Assembly (NCBI RefSeq): GCF_022201045.2 | Contig: NC_068559.1 | Span: 3,880,501-3,944,500 of the forward strand | Source: Citrus sinensis | Lineage: Eukaryota > Streptophyta > Magnoliopsida > Sapindales > Rutaceae | Reading direction: 5' to 3' | DNA length: 64,000 nucleotides | Shown: one piece after another, positions 1 to 13,699 of the stretch | How the letters are laid out: every line of letters begins with the position of its first letter | Position numbering within the stretch: position 1 is the stretch's first letter | Notes under the pieces: generated by a model | Databases searched by the model: none | Seen by the model: only the letters and a program-made list of their open reading frames with translations | Told to the model about the DNA's origin: nothing | Made by a program: the position numbers and the translations under genes

Positions 1-560
1 TGTACTCATGTCGCTCCCATCCCTTTTCAAAACTAGAAAATATCAATTCTGATTTAGAGCAGAAAGCTGGGACTCATGGTGATCTTAGTATATCATGTTT
101 CCCCCTTGTTTTACTGAATGATCTTTGAAAAATGGGGTCGTCGTATATTTATTTCTTGGGACCGACATCAATCCGGACTTCGTATTGGAGGGATATTATT
201 CTTGTTTTTAAGTGAAAGGATGAGGTTGGAGATGACATATTAGCCTGATAATTTTGACTTTTGGTTCTACAACAGAAATATGTCACGATCTGAGAAGCAA
301 CTCATCAGACATCCCCGTGACCTTGTCAAGAGCATCGAGGGCAAAAGATTCGCTTGCTTTATGAAATATTTTTGAAAGAGCCAAGGATTCTTATTTAAAG
401 AATAAACCCAGTTTATAAATAGCAATAGCAAAGCTGCAATCAAAGCTCTATGATGGCGATTGATGGAAACAGAGACGCAAGAAAACCCCCGAAGAAAGTG
501 GATTAACAATAAGAGAGGCAAAAGAAAAATAAAAACACAAGTAGAAGAGATGCTCAGATC
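1..560. other. Edge region without a recognisable gene
   Basis: No coding exon is recognisable on either strand; the open frames here are short, low in complexity and resemble no family I know. The right part may be distal 3' untranslated sequence of the minus-strand SANT gene that ends at 954, or of a gene lying beyond the window. Confidence 0.4.
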
Positions 561-953
561 CAGATAAAAAAGGGTGGAAGAGATGTTGACACTTGACAAT
601 GAAAACGCTGCGTGTAGAAATTCTTGTAAAGATGGTCAATTGTGTCAGATTGGTTGCTGTAAGGAGAACCCTGGAATTGCCTCTCCCAACTTGCCCAGAT
701 TATTCCTGTATTTCCATCACATACAACAAATACCAATTTGCTGCAATAATACAAGCACCTAATTTTTTTTTCCTTTTACCAAAAGAAAAAAAAAGGAAAA
801 AAAAAAAAACAGAAACAAAAGATGTAACTGAAAACTGTCAACTGCCCTATCATTTTCCATTGAACAATACAAAAACTATTATACAGGACGCGGCAAAAAA
901 AGACTATTTGCCGCTGAGGGCCTCCCTTCCAGGAAGCCCTCCTGAAACTCCTA

Positions 954-3900
954 CTACCTGCCTATGTCCCCCTTGCCTCTCCACGACTCCTCTTCTCTGA
1001 TGATACTTCCACCCTGGCCGCCATACTGCTCGGCTTTAGCATAGTGCATTCTAATTGCTGCCACAGGATCCGAAACACCAGTGCATGATCCACCCCCGAC
1101 CAGTATGCCTCCTCTCCCCACAACATTCACTCCAACCATCCCCTTACCCTGCTGCTGTATGCTTGAAAGGGCCTCAAACCCATTTCGCCTTTGCATCTCT
1201 GCGAATAAAAATTCCTGCCTCTGCTTCATATCTACTGAAAAGGGCTGCACTTTATTACCCTCACGGCTCCGATACACCTGATAATCCACCACTCCATTAC
1301 TGCTACTTATCTCCCTTGGAGGAACAACTGCTACACCATTCAAATGTCGCTCATTGCTCTTCACAACTGCTGCTTGCAAAGACTGCTGCTCCATTTTGGA
1401 CGATGAGGCAGGATAACCGCCGAAGGCAGCAGGATACTTGGCCAACAAAATGGCAGAATCAGGCAGAGAAGAAAACCCTGTTTGTATTTTGCTCCCATCC
1501 CAAAATCCATAACTTCTCGCAGGACCATTTTCAAGGCCCACATAATTATTACGATCAAATTTCAAGAGAGCTGCACCACCATCTGGAGGGTGATGGGCAG
1601 TAAATTTTAAATTTGATGCCTTGCTGCTTTGCTTATGATGATGGCCATTTTCTCCATTGTCATGACTGCTAAAAGCTGACTTCTGAGAAGATGAGGGATG
1701 ACTAAGAATCTTACCAAATAGCTTAACATCACCATTCTTGCTTGGTTTCTCTGTATCTGAAAAACTACACGAATGAGCTCGTCGACGATCACTTGTTTGT
1801 TCTATATTTTCTGCCAGAAATGGAAGCTCTGTAACTGAAGAGTGAGGCATTGAACTATTACACTTCCGAAGATAGCAATCCTGAGCCAAATATGGTTCAT
1901 CAATATTCCTGTCTGACTTGGAAATGCTTTGAACTTCAGAAAGTTGTCTGCAGTTGATATCCCCATTCATCTCTTTCTTCGTTGAAATTGGTAATGGATA
2001 ACCATTGAGAATCTGAGGAGATTCAATATGATTCACAATAGAATGCACTGATAGATGCTGTCGATAGTCATCACTAACAACAGATTTATGATCACTCTTA
2101 TCTTTACTCCTCTGAAGATCAAGTGTTGATGACATCCTGTCTTGGATAAATACTTTTTTACATTGAATGACTGATGAATTCTGTGTGGAAGCAGCAGCAA
2201 GGTGAGAATTCCGCTGCGGCAATGAAATGAGAGGAGGTTTATCAACAGAATCCAGCTTTGAAGAAACTGAATGGGAACTTGCATCCACATAAAGGCCAAA
2301 AGCACTTCCAGTTGTATTTGAATCTTGCACAATTTCACTTTCGCCACATGCATCCACATTGCAAATTTTATCACGTACATCATTCAAACTATTTTCCAGC
2401 AACATTGGTTGATATCTCTCCAAACCATTTCCAAAACCCTCAGTAGAAGCCTCAGCCACCACATCATTTGTCTCTTCTACAGCATTTGAACTTGACGGGC
2501 AAGGGTCACTCTCCTCTCCAGCAGATACTGATAGTGCACCCTGTTCTGCTACTTTATCTCTTACAGCTGTTTTAAACAATTCAACTGCATTTTTCTGGTC
2601 CAATACTGACTCAGACTGGTTATCCATACCATTCATGTTGTTGCTTTCCAACTCAAAACTCCTACTTTCAGTCCTAAATGCATCATTTTTTACAGGTTTT
2701 ACAGCCTCGGAATCCTTATCATTTAGAGAAGTTATCCCATTGTCATCTTCAAGCTTGTTCAGGTCAGTTTGCAAGTTCTTGGCTCCTGCAGAACAAGATT
2801 CTTCCTGGTTTGAATGTATCACATGGGATGGCAATTCCTCGTCTGTTTTGGAACACAACTTATCACTGCAGTTGACTGAGCTAGACTCTAGAACACATGC
2901 ATCTTCTGTATCACTCCCACCGCCATTGGCATCATCATTTACAGAAGGTCCGACATTACCTCGTCCAGTATGTATCAAATCCAGCCCAAGGCACTTACGA
3001 GCCTTGCTAAAGAAAACCTTGCATTGATCCCTGGATCTTGTTCTAATGCATCGTGCTATCATGGAAAAGTCCTTACCGTAGGACGTGACTGCCTGGATAA
3101 AGATAGATTTTTCTTCATCTGTCCAATCAGAGGGATCCATTTCCCCACAACTCTCATCTGAGCATGTATCGTCATCAACATTCTGTGTAACATCTGATGT
3201 TGATGGCAGTCTCATGACAGAATCAGCTTTCTGGCGCCTCCAGTCTCGTTGGCCCTCAGCAGGGTCAACAGAACTTGTGATGCAAGAACTCATTGCCTCT
3301 GATGACAGCGAACCACATATACCAGCTAAAACATCAGCAGCTGCAGTTTCTCTCTCACCTCCAATAACATCAAAACTGCTTGACCTTTCAATGATGCCAT
3401 CATCACCCAGTGACGTTCTAGAATCACCTCGGCCACCTGATGAGATTCTACCAGAACTAATCAGCTGACGACCGTCCACTTGAGCTGCAGCAGCTATCTC
3501 AGAAGCTTCACCCAGGATATCAAGGGAGGCTGCATTCATCTTTCGATTCCTTTTACCTGATGTCACCAAGTATGTATTAGTTAATGTCTTCCCTTGCTTA
3601 CTAAAATCATGCTTCTTTTTTAGTTTCTCAAAACAATCAGATTTGTGATTTTTGTAGTAGAACTCAACACAATCTGCTGTTGTCTTGTAGTTAAGGAATG
3701 AAGCAATTTTTCTAAAATCCTTCCCAAAGGTTGCCAGCTTATCCACAAAGATTTCTCTTTCTTCCGAAGTCCAGGGATTTATCATGGCTCTTTCCTTTTC
3801 AACAGCACAAGGATCTTCAACTAACCCATTACTTGAGATAAACCTTGACGACATCTTCTCCTTCTTGTCCAATATTAATGCTGGCATCTTCAATGAATTC

Positions 3901-6900
3901 CTGTAAGTCTTGATTTGGGAATCTGATAACAGCTTGCTAGTGAAATTAATTACCTCCGCAGTTTGAACCAGGCTCAAATTTCCTGCTGCTAAAACAGTGA
4001 AAAAAAAGTCAAGAAAAAAATGTCAGTACTGGGTTGCTAAGAAAAATAGAGCTAAATTAAAATGTGAGGCCAGAAGAGGTATCATTGGAAAAAGGTCTCT
4101 ATTTACCATCAAATGTTGATAAGAAAAATATATAATAACTAAAACCCTAAAAGAATTTGGAGCTAATATAAAAACTAACAGAAAATAAGCATCCAAGCAG
4201 ACAAAATAGCAAAGGGGCCAACCACATGTTTCATCATCTCCAATTGCATACCTGAAAACCTTAACATAATAAAAAAGGCACGTCCTAGTTAGTGGCCAAA
4301 GACTTACTTTACCTTTAGATGTGTCTGATACTATGCCTAAATCAGGCAGCAATTAATTGCCCCACCATCATCAGAAGATAACTGTAATCAGAAATTGTGC
4401 CAATGATATGCTTACCATACTACGGGTCTGTTTGCAGCAGCTGCGCTGTGCTCCACCCCTTTTATTTTAGGAGCTGTGGCAGTACAGATGCCCCAAACGG
4501 ATCATACATCTTAGTGAAAACAGCTGTCAAAACACATACCTATATTTCCAATTATCTTAGTATCCTCCTGTTTTTATATTCAAATATCAACCTACTGGCA
4601 GTCCTAGTTCTCAGCTAATCTCTATCCCACGAGAGCGGGTTTGCTAAGATAAATCAACTGGTTTCATCCTACTGATATTAGCCCCATTCAGCAATGAAGA
4701 TCTTATGCACTTAAGACTCACAGGAAGTGCATAATTGCATCTAGATCAAACAATATGCTTCCAAAACAATATTTGAAGCATTTACACCCTCATATGGTTA
4801 CTTCACAGGAAACACACGACATTCGCTACTCTAAGCGTGCAGAATGCGGGGAAAAAAACTTAAACATTAAATATGAACTAATATTCAAATAAATTAAACA
4901 AGTAAGTAACTTTCAAAAGTACAGCTTTGCAAAAATACAATACAACTAACATGCAGCTATCATCAGATCATAAAAATCAATATTAAACTAGCTCATATGT
5001 CACCATTTGGCATCCTATCATTTGTTGTCCACAGCAAACTATAAACAGAAAGCAATACATATCTACATGTACGCATATATCAAGGAAGAAAAAAACCATA
5101 AGTATAACAGTTAAAGCAATAACTAAAGTTTTCCAACAATTTCTAACATAATGCACATATTAATTCCATAATATAAATACCTTAAATCATATCATAGAAA
5201 CCCAAAATGGACTAACAAGAAGTAACATCCAAGTAAAATATAAACAACAAAAAATTCAAAATTCACAGCAATGAAAATGCATACTGGTTCTCTGAGCATA
5301 ATCTTAAAACTTAATTCTTAAACTAATTTAATCTAATGGGACCAGCTCTTATATTCTTCATCAGGTTCAAATAAGAATATTCACTTCTTCCTCAATCTAA
5401 AAGACAAATGATATCAAATCTAAAGAGAAAAAAGAGAAACAAGAATAAATATAAATCAAGAAGAAGATTTTTCTTACCAGGAGAAGAAAATCTAGAGCGA
5501 ATGGAGGAACGATGCTTCTGATATCCAGTATAAGTCGTCCGCAAGCTCAACTCACATTTCTTCTGAGACCTTGCACGGTATTTCCTTATTGACAGCAAGC
5601 GCAAATCTTCCCTCCACAGGTGTTGAAAGGCTTTAAACTTAAGGGTCAAAACTCTTTCCTTAAATCTTAACAATTGCTTCTTTTTTGCAAATTTCTCTTT
5701 GACCAAGGAATCATTCTGACAGCAGAAGACATTAGCAACTCCTGAAATATCAATGTTACTATGATCTCTCGGCAGTAGCTTTTTCAATACCTCAGAAGCC
5801 TCATTTGCCAATTCTTTATTGGCACCCAAAATCATGTCACATAACATATTCTCCCCATCAGCATATGCACTGAAATTACTGGAGATAAGTGCATCATTCT
5901 TACTCTCTAGAATCATATCACCATCCCCACATGTGGAGGCACCAGCCACCACTTCCCCAAAGGAGGAACCAGGCATAGTGCATTTTACTTCAGTGTTTGA
6001 ACTGTGAACTGTGTCCAAAACTCCAAAACTTTCACCATTTTTAAGCATATTGGATGGAGAAACTGGCTTGACAAAAGATGATGGTTCAACAAATTTAGAA
6101 GTAGCAGTCCCAGGACTATCTATATCCTCATCCTTACTGTTTCCATGAACTTCTTCCAAGCCATGACCACAATCAGGCATTCTCTCCACAGAAAGATCCC
6201 CACAATCAATTTGCAAGGGAGCAGGTCGTATGATTGAATTGGAGACAGTACCTTGTTTGTTAAATGGATTAGCATTATCCTCTACTGACAAAGAAATGGA
6301 TGTCACAGGACAAGGGGATGTACTTCCTAACACAGATTTCAATGACTTAAGTTCATTCTCAAGTGAATCAATCTCTGTCTCTGTCATCTCCAGCGTCTTC
6401 AAAATATCCCCTTTCCACACTAGCAACTTATTCATTGCTGTAGATCGAACAAAACTAGAATCTACCGAACTAGGATCATCATATTGGAGCAATTCAACAA
6501 GTGAAGAACCTAAATTACCTATTGAATTGGTATCCAACTTCTCTAAATTAAATAAAAATCCCTCGCGATGATTCTGAGACACAATACTAGGTGAACCACA
6601 TAAATTACTAACATCATTATCAACAGACACTGCCTTGCCAAATGCTTTCTCCTCCACACCTGCAATGATAGTACAACTAAATTTTTTTAAAATGCTGAAA
6701 CAGTAGATGAATCATATCCAAAGATAAGAGGTAAGCTGATCGAGGTCTATTATTTATTTATTGAACAGGAATTTACTTTTGGGCTCCTCCACTAAAAAAG
6801 TAACTTATCGTACACAGTAACAAACCAAAAAGTAGCTGCAAATAAGTTAATAGTCCTATTGGAGAATACACTTTCAAACAGACAATATAAATAAGAAATT

Positions 6901-8862
6901 TACAGGCATCTAATTCAATATCAGGAAAATAGCTTATGAAGGCTTGATGTTTCCACCCAAATTAAAGGTAGGAAGATGATTTCACAACTAATTGCCAAGA
7001 ACAAGAAAAAAAGCAAAAAAGAACAATAGGGATGGACAACAAAAAATTCTAGATTGATAGGAGTGCATAAAATTGCCAGGCCAAGGAGAAAGGAAATTAT
7101 AAGTGTGTTTATTAACACATTGCAGGCATAAGCCACTTATCACCAAAGAAAATAGTAGAACTTAGTTCAAGATATAGCTAAATTTTCTCATAATTCTCGT
7201 GATTCACCAAACAGTAGCTGTAAAAAGTCCTTTGCATCAGTTTGAGAGGAAGAGGGGCAAGATGATATTACATTAAGTTTTAAGCTGAAATCAAATGGTA
7301 AGAATTCAATAATAACTACTAACAAAATGTTAAAGTTCTGAGTTTTTCCAGCAAAAACAGCATCTACAAAATCCTAACTAAAGAATATGCGAATAATTTC
7401 AGCTACATACCAGGTGAGGAACTGCAAGCAACAGAGGAAGGAGTTGCCGGCGAAGCACAATCCGAAAAACCCATTACTCGAGGACTCTTCTCAGCCAAGT
7501 TTGAAGATAGAGACTGCAAAGGCTCAGCATTACTGGAGAAATTAAACACACCATCTTTGTTCCCACTCACATCAGGAACTTCAACTTTCTTTTTCTCATA
7601 CTTTGCCAGTCCCTCACCCCATCCAAGGCGTGGTTTCTTCCTAGAAGTAGTCTCCTCAAACAGTACACCAGATGTCGCATAAGTTGCAGCATCCCCTGAA
7701 GGAGACTGGATTGAAGTGGCATTTTTCACCTGAAAGTCGGTCTTCCCTTCACTGGAATCTACGCCACCCATGCTCTTTGAGCTACTCGAATGGCTTAATC
7801 CTGAACCTCGTGAAGACAGACTTCCTGAACGGGTCCATTTAATTTTTTTCCAGTCCAGTGAATTCTCGCTCTCACATCTCTGGCCTGTGGCCAACCCATT
7901 GACACTGCCAATTTTATTATCATGCTGGTCTTTCAATTGAAGATGATCCCATGTAACAAAGTCAGACTGAGGATGAGAGGGATAAGTTAGCATATCATCA
8001 ACTGACCTCTGATTACAATTCACTTCATGCAGTCTGCCAGGGGTGGTGGCATACCCGTTGCTCGTATCCCATGCATAGCCTTTGCAATCGCTCTGACAAA
8101 AAGAACTTCTATTTTCCCTGCTATTCCTTCCATATTTTCCATCTCCACGTGAAACAGATATCCTGGTGCTCTCATCTTCTGGCATCTTGTCACTGGATCG
8201 ATAAGGAGCATAACCATGACCAGATTCTTCAGCAAAAATGTGACAACCTCCCTGCTTACCATGACCTTCATAAAATATTTAAACAAAAAAGGAAAACCAC
8301 AAAAAAATTAAGATACACAAAGTATATACTCTCCCAAGGAACCAAGAAAAATAAATAAGAGTTGTTAAATCCAGTCCACCCCTAAAAAACCCTCTCAACA
8401 CACAGAAACCCTCCAGATCTGGCAAAAATTTGTGAGGATAATATAAAAACCTCAACTCCCAATAAAATAAAAAGAAACCCATCACATAAAGCATAACAAT
8501 TTAGTCTAAGTCAGAATATCAAAAAGTCTATCAGACAACAGAAAATTAGAAAACTCAAGGATCTGCAGCTCCAATATAACTAACTAACTAACAAAACTAG
8601 TAACAATAATAATATGCAATTGAAAATACTAAAACGCACCTGGGGGTCTGCGAAAATCGGCGGATCCAAAGCGAGGATACTCGCGGCCGTGATGAGAGTA
8701 GTCTCTCCATCTGTGCAAGGATCCACCTCCTCCGTTGCCCCCGCCGCCTAGCAAAGACTCAGACGACGACCTATCGGTTTGGTGGTGACTACTATTATTG
8801 TTGTGGTGCTTCCTCTCTTTGAAGAAGTCCTTCCGATCCGAAGGCAGTGGTTCTGGCGGCAT
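954..8862 (-). CDS. PWR: POWERDRESS-like SANT-domain transcriptional co-repressor
   Basis: Coding exons on the minus strand are 8862-8640, 8265-7411, 6659-5478 and 3985-954 (5292 nt, 1763 aa). All introns are GT-AG and every junction is phase 1. The start MPPEPLPSDRKDFF and the PPGHGKQGG junction match the plant NCoR1-like/POWERDRESS family. Two SANT (Myb-like) domains are visible: one near residues 822-870 (INPWTSEERE ... FYYKNHK) and one near 1040-1085 (DWTDEEKS ... QCKVFFSKAR). The region before SANT1 (KMPALILDKKEK, SSNGLVEDPCAVEKERA) is family-typical. The C-terminus is Gly-rich and low in complexity. In Arabidopsis POWERDRESS works in the nucleus with histone deacetylase HDA9 in gene repression, flowering and leaf ageing; that role is inferred by homology. 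Family identity is very likely; exon ends are by eye. Confidence 0.92.
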
Positions 8863-8931
8863 GTAATTGAAGTTCCACCTAATCGCATCGGCAGAACAAG
8901 CCAACCCCTCCGCTATTCGCGTAACCAAACA

Positions 8932-9302
8932 CTGCAAAATATCAAATACAAATAAAAAAATCTCTCTATAAAGCCAGCCTTTTTTATCTCTTTCACCGGT
9001 AGCCAAAAACGCACCGCTCAACAAATAACCCAGATAATCTAGAGTTTCCAAAAGCTGATACACGGCTGGATCGACCAAGAACCTGAGAGGGCAGCCACGA
9101 TGAAACTGTAATCCCACCGGACTGCACCAAATCTAAGGTTTTAAAACCCAAAAAAAGGAGACAAAAAAAAACCTAATTAGGCCGAAAAAGGAAAAGAAAA
9201 ACAAGATCGAAGGAGAAGAAACGGGCGCCGCTAAGAAAATGTAAGCCCGTAACAGTGAATCTAATATGGTCCTGAGAGAGAGGAGAAGGCAAAATAACAA
9301 AC
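8932..9302 (-). other. Probable intron in the 5'UTR of the SANT gene
   Basis: On the minus strand a good donor (CAG then GTTTGT at 9302) and acceptor (TTTTGCAG ending at 8932) frame a 371-nt segment upstream of the start codon at 8862. The upstream exon would run from about 9700 to 9303 and is partly pyrimidine-rich, as plant leaders often are. This is inferred from splice consensus only. Confidence 0.5.
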
Positions 9303-9699
9303 CTGATTTAACGCCGCAGAGGCGCAGCGGCTGACGTCTAGGGTTTGAAAATTTGAAAAGCGTCCAGGTATTATGGTGATGAAGGTCTTCTACGGCTTCT
9401 GTGAAGCTCCTCCGGGACTTATGTTCTGTTCTCTGACGAATGATGCTGATTTTCTCGCGGATTTTCTCGGGAAATTTTTGTTTTTTTTTTTTCCCTCTCT
9501 ATTGGGCGTTTGGGAGAAAAGAAAGCGAAAACGTTAGCCGATAAGGGACAAAGAGCGCCTTGAGAGGGAGAGAGAAAAAAAAAAGAGAAAGAAAATATGT
9601 GAGAAAGGGTGTGCGCGGGGGATCCATTAAACCATATTACAATGTCCTCTCGCGTCCGGCCCATTAAAAATTTAAAATATTTTTTATTCAATTTATTTA

Positions 9700-11030
9700 T
9701 TTATTTCTCTTTTTTTAAAAAACTTATTTTAATTCCCCGTATCGGCCACCCCGGTTTGCTTATTTTATGATTTCAGAAATACCCTTGGGTTAGGTGAGTT
9801 ATTACAGGCGGGTGGAGTATTTTTTCTAATTGACGGATTTAGCCCTGTGAATCTTGTGAATGTCATGGCTTGCCTGTCGAGCTCGGATGGCATTGGCTTT
9901 TTCGAATTTGAAGATTTTAATAATTTTTTGTTCAATCGTTACCAAAAAAGGAGAATTATTTTGAAATGGGAAGTTGTGAGCGATAAATTAGGGTTCCCAA
10001 AAGCATACTTGATACTAGCTGGTATTTTAAATACACGGTTCAAATGTTTTTGAGCGTCTGTAAATATTACATTAGTTATAAATTAGCCATTTTTAAAATC
10101 TTCTACTCGTATAAGACACTGACAACAACTAAATATAAATTCATTTAAAGTATTAACTGTTTTTTTATATTCACTAAATACATAATAAATCCTAAAATCT
10201 TACTTTCGTAACATTAGACGTCTGCTTCTCAATAACAACTATGTTTTCATGTTTATAACTCATAACGAGTTCGACTCAATAATCAATGAAAATAAACCAT
10301 CTCACAAGTAAGCCGGATACCAAACCTTAAGGATTACACCTCAGCTACATCAACCATAAATCATTTTCTAGATGAGTCAACAATTAAATAAAAATAATAA
10401 TTTTGTTAAAGGAACATTAACCTTCTCATATTCTTCAATTTATATCTCTGTGGAGGATGATTAGCCCTTCTTTACACCCACGTTACATGGAGTTTCAAAA
10501 GCTTAATTGAAAATGTTATTTGGTTTATAAAATTAAAATGATTATGATTTTCGTTGTGTCAATAAATCTTATGATTAAGATAAAATAAATAAATTGACAA
10601 AAATACATAGTGATAATGAAAATTCTTGTTGTTCTTTTTCTTTTGTAATTAAATGCACCGCTCTCAAACATGGTTAAAAAGTTATTATTGAAATTTGTAT
10701 GCAAATTGTAAGGTGCAACATCTTATCTCAAATATGAAATAACCTTTATATTAGTTTTGGGGGAGGGAAAAAAAATCATATTGAAAGGAAAATAAATTTG
10801 GACAACACAACATTATCCACTTGAGATTGTGTGGCATAACATGATACATATGTCAGGAAGGGACGGTTCGTTGCTACGTCTAGTCTTTGAATAGCAATTT
10901 GTGTTAAAATGTTCTACAATTCGTGAAAAGTGAAACAATAATGATGAACTTGCAACTCATGGGCCAGAACATTTATTGAGTTGGCATTGGGAATCATTTT
11001 TTCAGAACCCTTGTTTATTATGTCAATTCT
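9700..11030. other. Intergenic DNA, nothing recognised
   Basis: AT-rich sequence upstream of the minus-strand SANT gene. The first few hundred bases probably contain its promoter. No coding exon, RNA gene or transposon end was recognised. Confidence 0.4.
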
Positions 11031-11124
11031 AAATTCCAAAATTAGAAAAAGAAAAACACAATATATGGGTTTTTTTAAAATTCCAAAATTAGAAAAAGAA
11101 AAACACAATATATGGGTTTTTTTT
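11031..11124. repeat. Two-copy 47-bp tandem repeat
   Basis: The segment starting AAATTCCAAAATTAG at 11031 is repeated almost exactly from 11078 (period 47 bp), each copy ending in a T-rich run. There is no coding context. It looks like a recent local duplication. Confidence 0.85.
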
Positions 11125-11489
11125 AAAAAAAAAACCATAATACAATCTATCAATATTTCAATAAAAAAATATACTAATAGTCTAAATTTGTGCGATAACT
11201 TATACAGTCCATGGTTTACCAAAATTAACTTAAAATTTTGCATCTAATACAGGCGAGATCTGTCTCACGCTTATAAACATTTGTCGTGGACATGAATGCC
11301 TTAAAAAAGTAATTTTAGCACCGGATGAACTATACTAGTGAGATAATGAAAAAACAATCTTGAAAATACACGTATTTGAAATTTATTCATCTAACTTCTC
11401 CAAAAAAAACTTTTTTTTTTTTAAATAAGAAACTATTATTAACAAATCATAAAGTCTCAAAGATTACAAGTTAAATAGAATAGATAATT

Positions 11490-11800
11490 TTCTATTCATA
11501 CAAACGAATTTGAACATTACAAAGTAAATTTCACTAAAACATCTACTATGTGATTATAAATCCTTGAGACATGAGAAATTCGAAAATCTGATTTTGGTAT
11601 AAGCAAGTGTCGAATGTCAATTATAAGTTGAAACAACTCAGTATGAGTAGAAACTTGACCAAAAACTAACTTCACAACACATAATGTATCTCATTGAACC
11701 AACAACGGAAGCTAAACCGATTTCATAGCAAGTCGTAAGCCAAATTGGAAGGCCTCAACCTCACCAAAATCAGTATCATCCATATAGCTGGATATATGAA
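11490..11800 (-). pseudogene. Decayed RNase H-like domain of a non-LTR retroelement
   Basis: Read on the minus strand, this stretch gives broken peptides in the order of a plant retroelement RNase H-like (RVT_3) domain: FGEVEAFQFGLRLAMKS, then TELFQLIIDIRHLL, then FRISHVSRIYNHIVDVLVKF. The E..A...GL.LA helix and the ISHV.R..N..VD.L.K ending are diagnostic, although normally the last part reads N.vAD.LAK. Several stops and shifts break it and no reverse transcriptase is seen beside it. It is a dead fragment. What is seen is the motif order; assignment to a LINE is inference. Confidence 0.6.
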
Positions 11801-11831
11801 CTTTTGACACTATAACTTTACCCTTAACACA

Positions 11832-11872
11832 TCATTAAGGGTTTTAGGGTTTAGTGTTTAAGGTTTAGGGAA
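11832..11872. repeat. Degenerate telomere-like TTTAGGG stretch
   Basis: About 40 bp holds TTTTAGGG, TTTAGTG, TTTAAGG and TTTAGGG in sequence, resembling a decayed plant telomeric repeat. It is short and imperfect, so it may be chance or part of a dispersed repeat. Confidence 0.35.
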
Positions 11873-11899
11873 CGACCGCATCGATGTTGATGTGGCCGC

Positions 11900-13400
11900 C
11901 GAATTCCTAGAATTTAATTACTTAAGTGGTTAGAATGATTCGATAAAAATAAATTTAGATCTCAGTTGATATTAAAATGTTGGGGTTTGAGATCCATAAC
12001 TATTGTCAAATTAAAGTAATAAATATTACATTATACTTATAGTCAATTGTGACAAATAATAAGATGTGTTGCCAAAATCAAGCTACAAAATTTTTACTAA
12101 ATATTGTGATATAACAATTGAAGCATAGGAATATGTTATAAAAAAAGTATTTTCATTCGATAAAGCTCATCACAGAAGCATGCGAAATGTTTCTGATGTT
12201 TGTTTCTAATGCAAACATCATTTGAAAGTAGTATGTTTATTATTTATTGAAATATATAATACTTTTTTTTAGAAGTATAATTTTACGTATGTTAATGTGA
12301 ATCTTAAAAATAAGTGTCATTGTTTTTGATATTACAAAATCGCTAACGTTTGCCAACAAACTGATAATGCTGTCAATATGTGATTTTTTTTTTTAATTTT
12401 AACATCAATAAAATCGTCTAACCAAAATTATTATATGTATTAATCTAATTATTAATTCATAAATAATAATTTTGTTATTCGGTAAACGTGCGAATATGGT
12501 GATACACTTGTTTCATACAATGCAAGTCATGTTGATTCCTTTAATAGAAACAAAATCTCAAAAGATCTAAATCCAGTAATTAAGGCACAAAATTAGGTAA
12601 GCAATTACACCATTTAACTAAAAAGGGTAAATTTTTTTGCATATTATCACAAATTATAATCATATTCAGCTGTAGTCATTAAGAGGATTTGTTCAAATTT
12701 AACCATAACTAGTATGAAGAGGTAAAATGAAGCTTTTTAGAGTGTTTGCAAAAGCATTTTCAATTAAAAATAATAACGTTTTTTAAACGTATAATTTTTT
12801 CTTAAGTAATAGCAGTTGTAAACATAATTTATATTTTCAAAAAATTGTTCAAACATTTGATTTACTAAAAAATTGATGCGACGGTATCAAAGAACTCTTA
12901 TTACTAATCTCTTGTTATTTTTTATTTTCAAAATCACTATTTTATATGTGTATTTATTGTAAAATTTATATTGTATAAATAATATCAATAAAATGAACAC
13001 AATTTTTATATTTAAGAATATTTGTAAAAGCATAATCTTTTTATGAATACATATGAAGGACACATTCTAATGTTTTATATTTTTCCAAAATGTTTGAAGC
13101 GTTTTTTTAATGTTAATGTGTATTTTTTTTAAATAGAACTTTAGTAAAGTTTAAAATATTTCTCTATAAAAAAAAGTTTAAAATATTTCAAATTCTCCCT
13201 CATTTTTTTTTTTATAAAATGTATTTTATTTTATGTCCAAAAAATAGTGCCAAAAATTTTATAAAGGAAGCTGAGAGATTTTATTGCAGGAAAAGAATAG
13301 ATGCCAGTTGTAAAAATAGAGAGAAATAAAGGCAGTGGGTCCCTTGTTTGTAACTTCGGGGAAGAATAATGGGCAATTGGGTCAATATACAGACCTCCCT
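11900..13400. other. Gene-free AT-rich DNA
   Basis: Long A/T runs and short meaningless open frames on both strands. No exon, RNA gene or transposon end was recognised. Confidence 0.4.
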
Positions 13401-13429
13401 TGGATATTTTTGTTCAGTTCAGCCCGCAC

Positions 13430-13650
13430 CAAGACGGAGTCAAACCCACGAAACGACAAAGGCGATCCACGTTAGCCGCGGCACGTGCGGACGCACATGT
13501 ACGATCTCTCTCTCTCTTGCGTACATGTGGGCTTGAGGAGTAACTGAAAGCACACGTGCCAACGCAAGCAACACCCCCTCTTTTAATTCGATCAAACTTG
13601 CGTCACGCGTGTAAAGAGCGCGTGAGACGCAGTTAGGGCTGACGTGGCGA
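13430..13650. promoter_or_regulatory. GC-richer patch with G-box/ABRE-like cores
   Basis: Inside AT-rich gene-free DNA, this patch contains CACGTG at 13482 and 13553, an ABRE-like ACGTGGC near 13642, and a short CT run. Such motifs bind bZIP and bHLH factors in plant promoters. No gene is visible within 3 kb on either side, so function is uncertain: a distant promoter part, a promoter remnant, or chance. Confidence 0.3.
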
Positions 13651-13699
13651 ATCTATCTTCGGCATCATCTGTTTTCGTCGGCAGCTTTGTTTGGGATTC

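Noticed and set aside
1055..1603. 182-codon plus-strand open frame
   Set aside because: Antisense shadow of the last exon of the SANT-domain gene, whose minus frame is conserved over the whole length.
4420..4510. Possible tiny Tourist-like insertion (GGGTCTGTTTG ... CCAAACGGATC) in the last SANT gene intron
   Set aside because: Ends are short and diverged and no target duplication could be fixed.
8863..9117. Longer N-terminus for the SANT gene in the same frame
   Set aside because: The extension crosses a good splice acceptor at 8932 and is not family-like; MPPEPLP at 8862 is the conserved start.
9419..9691. 90-codon minus-strand open frame upstream of the SANT gene
   Set aside because: Low-complexity, lies in the probable leader and promoter, and matches no family; at most upstream leader sequence.
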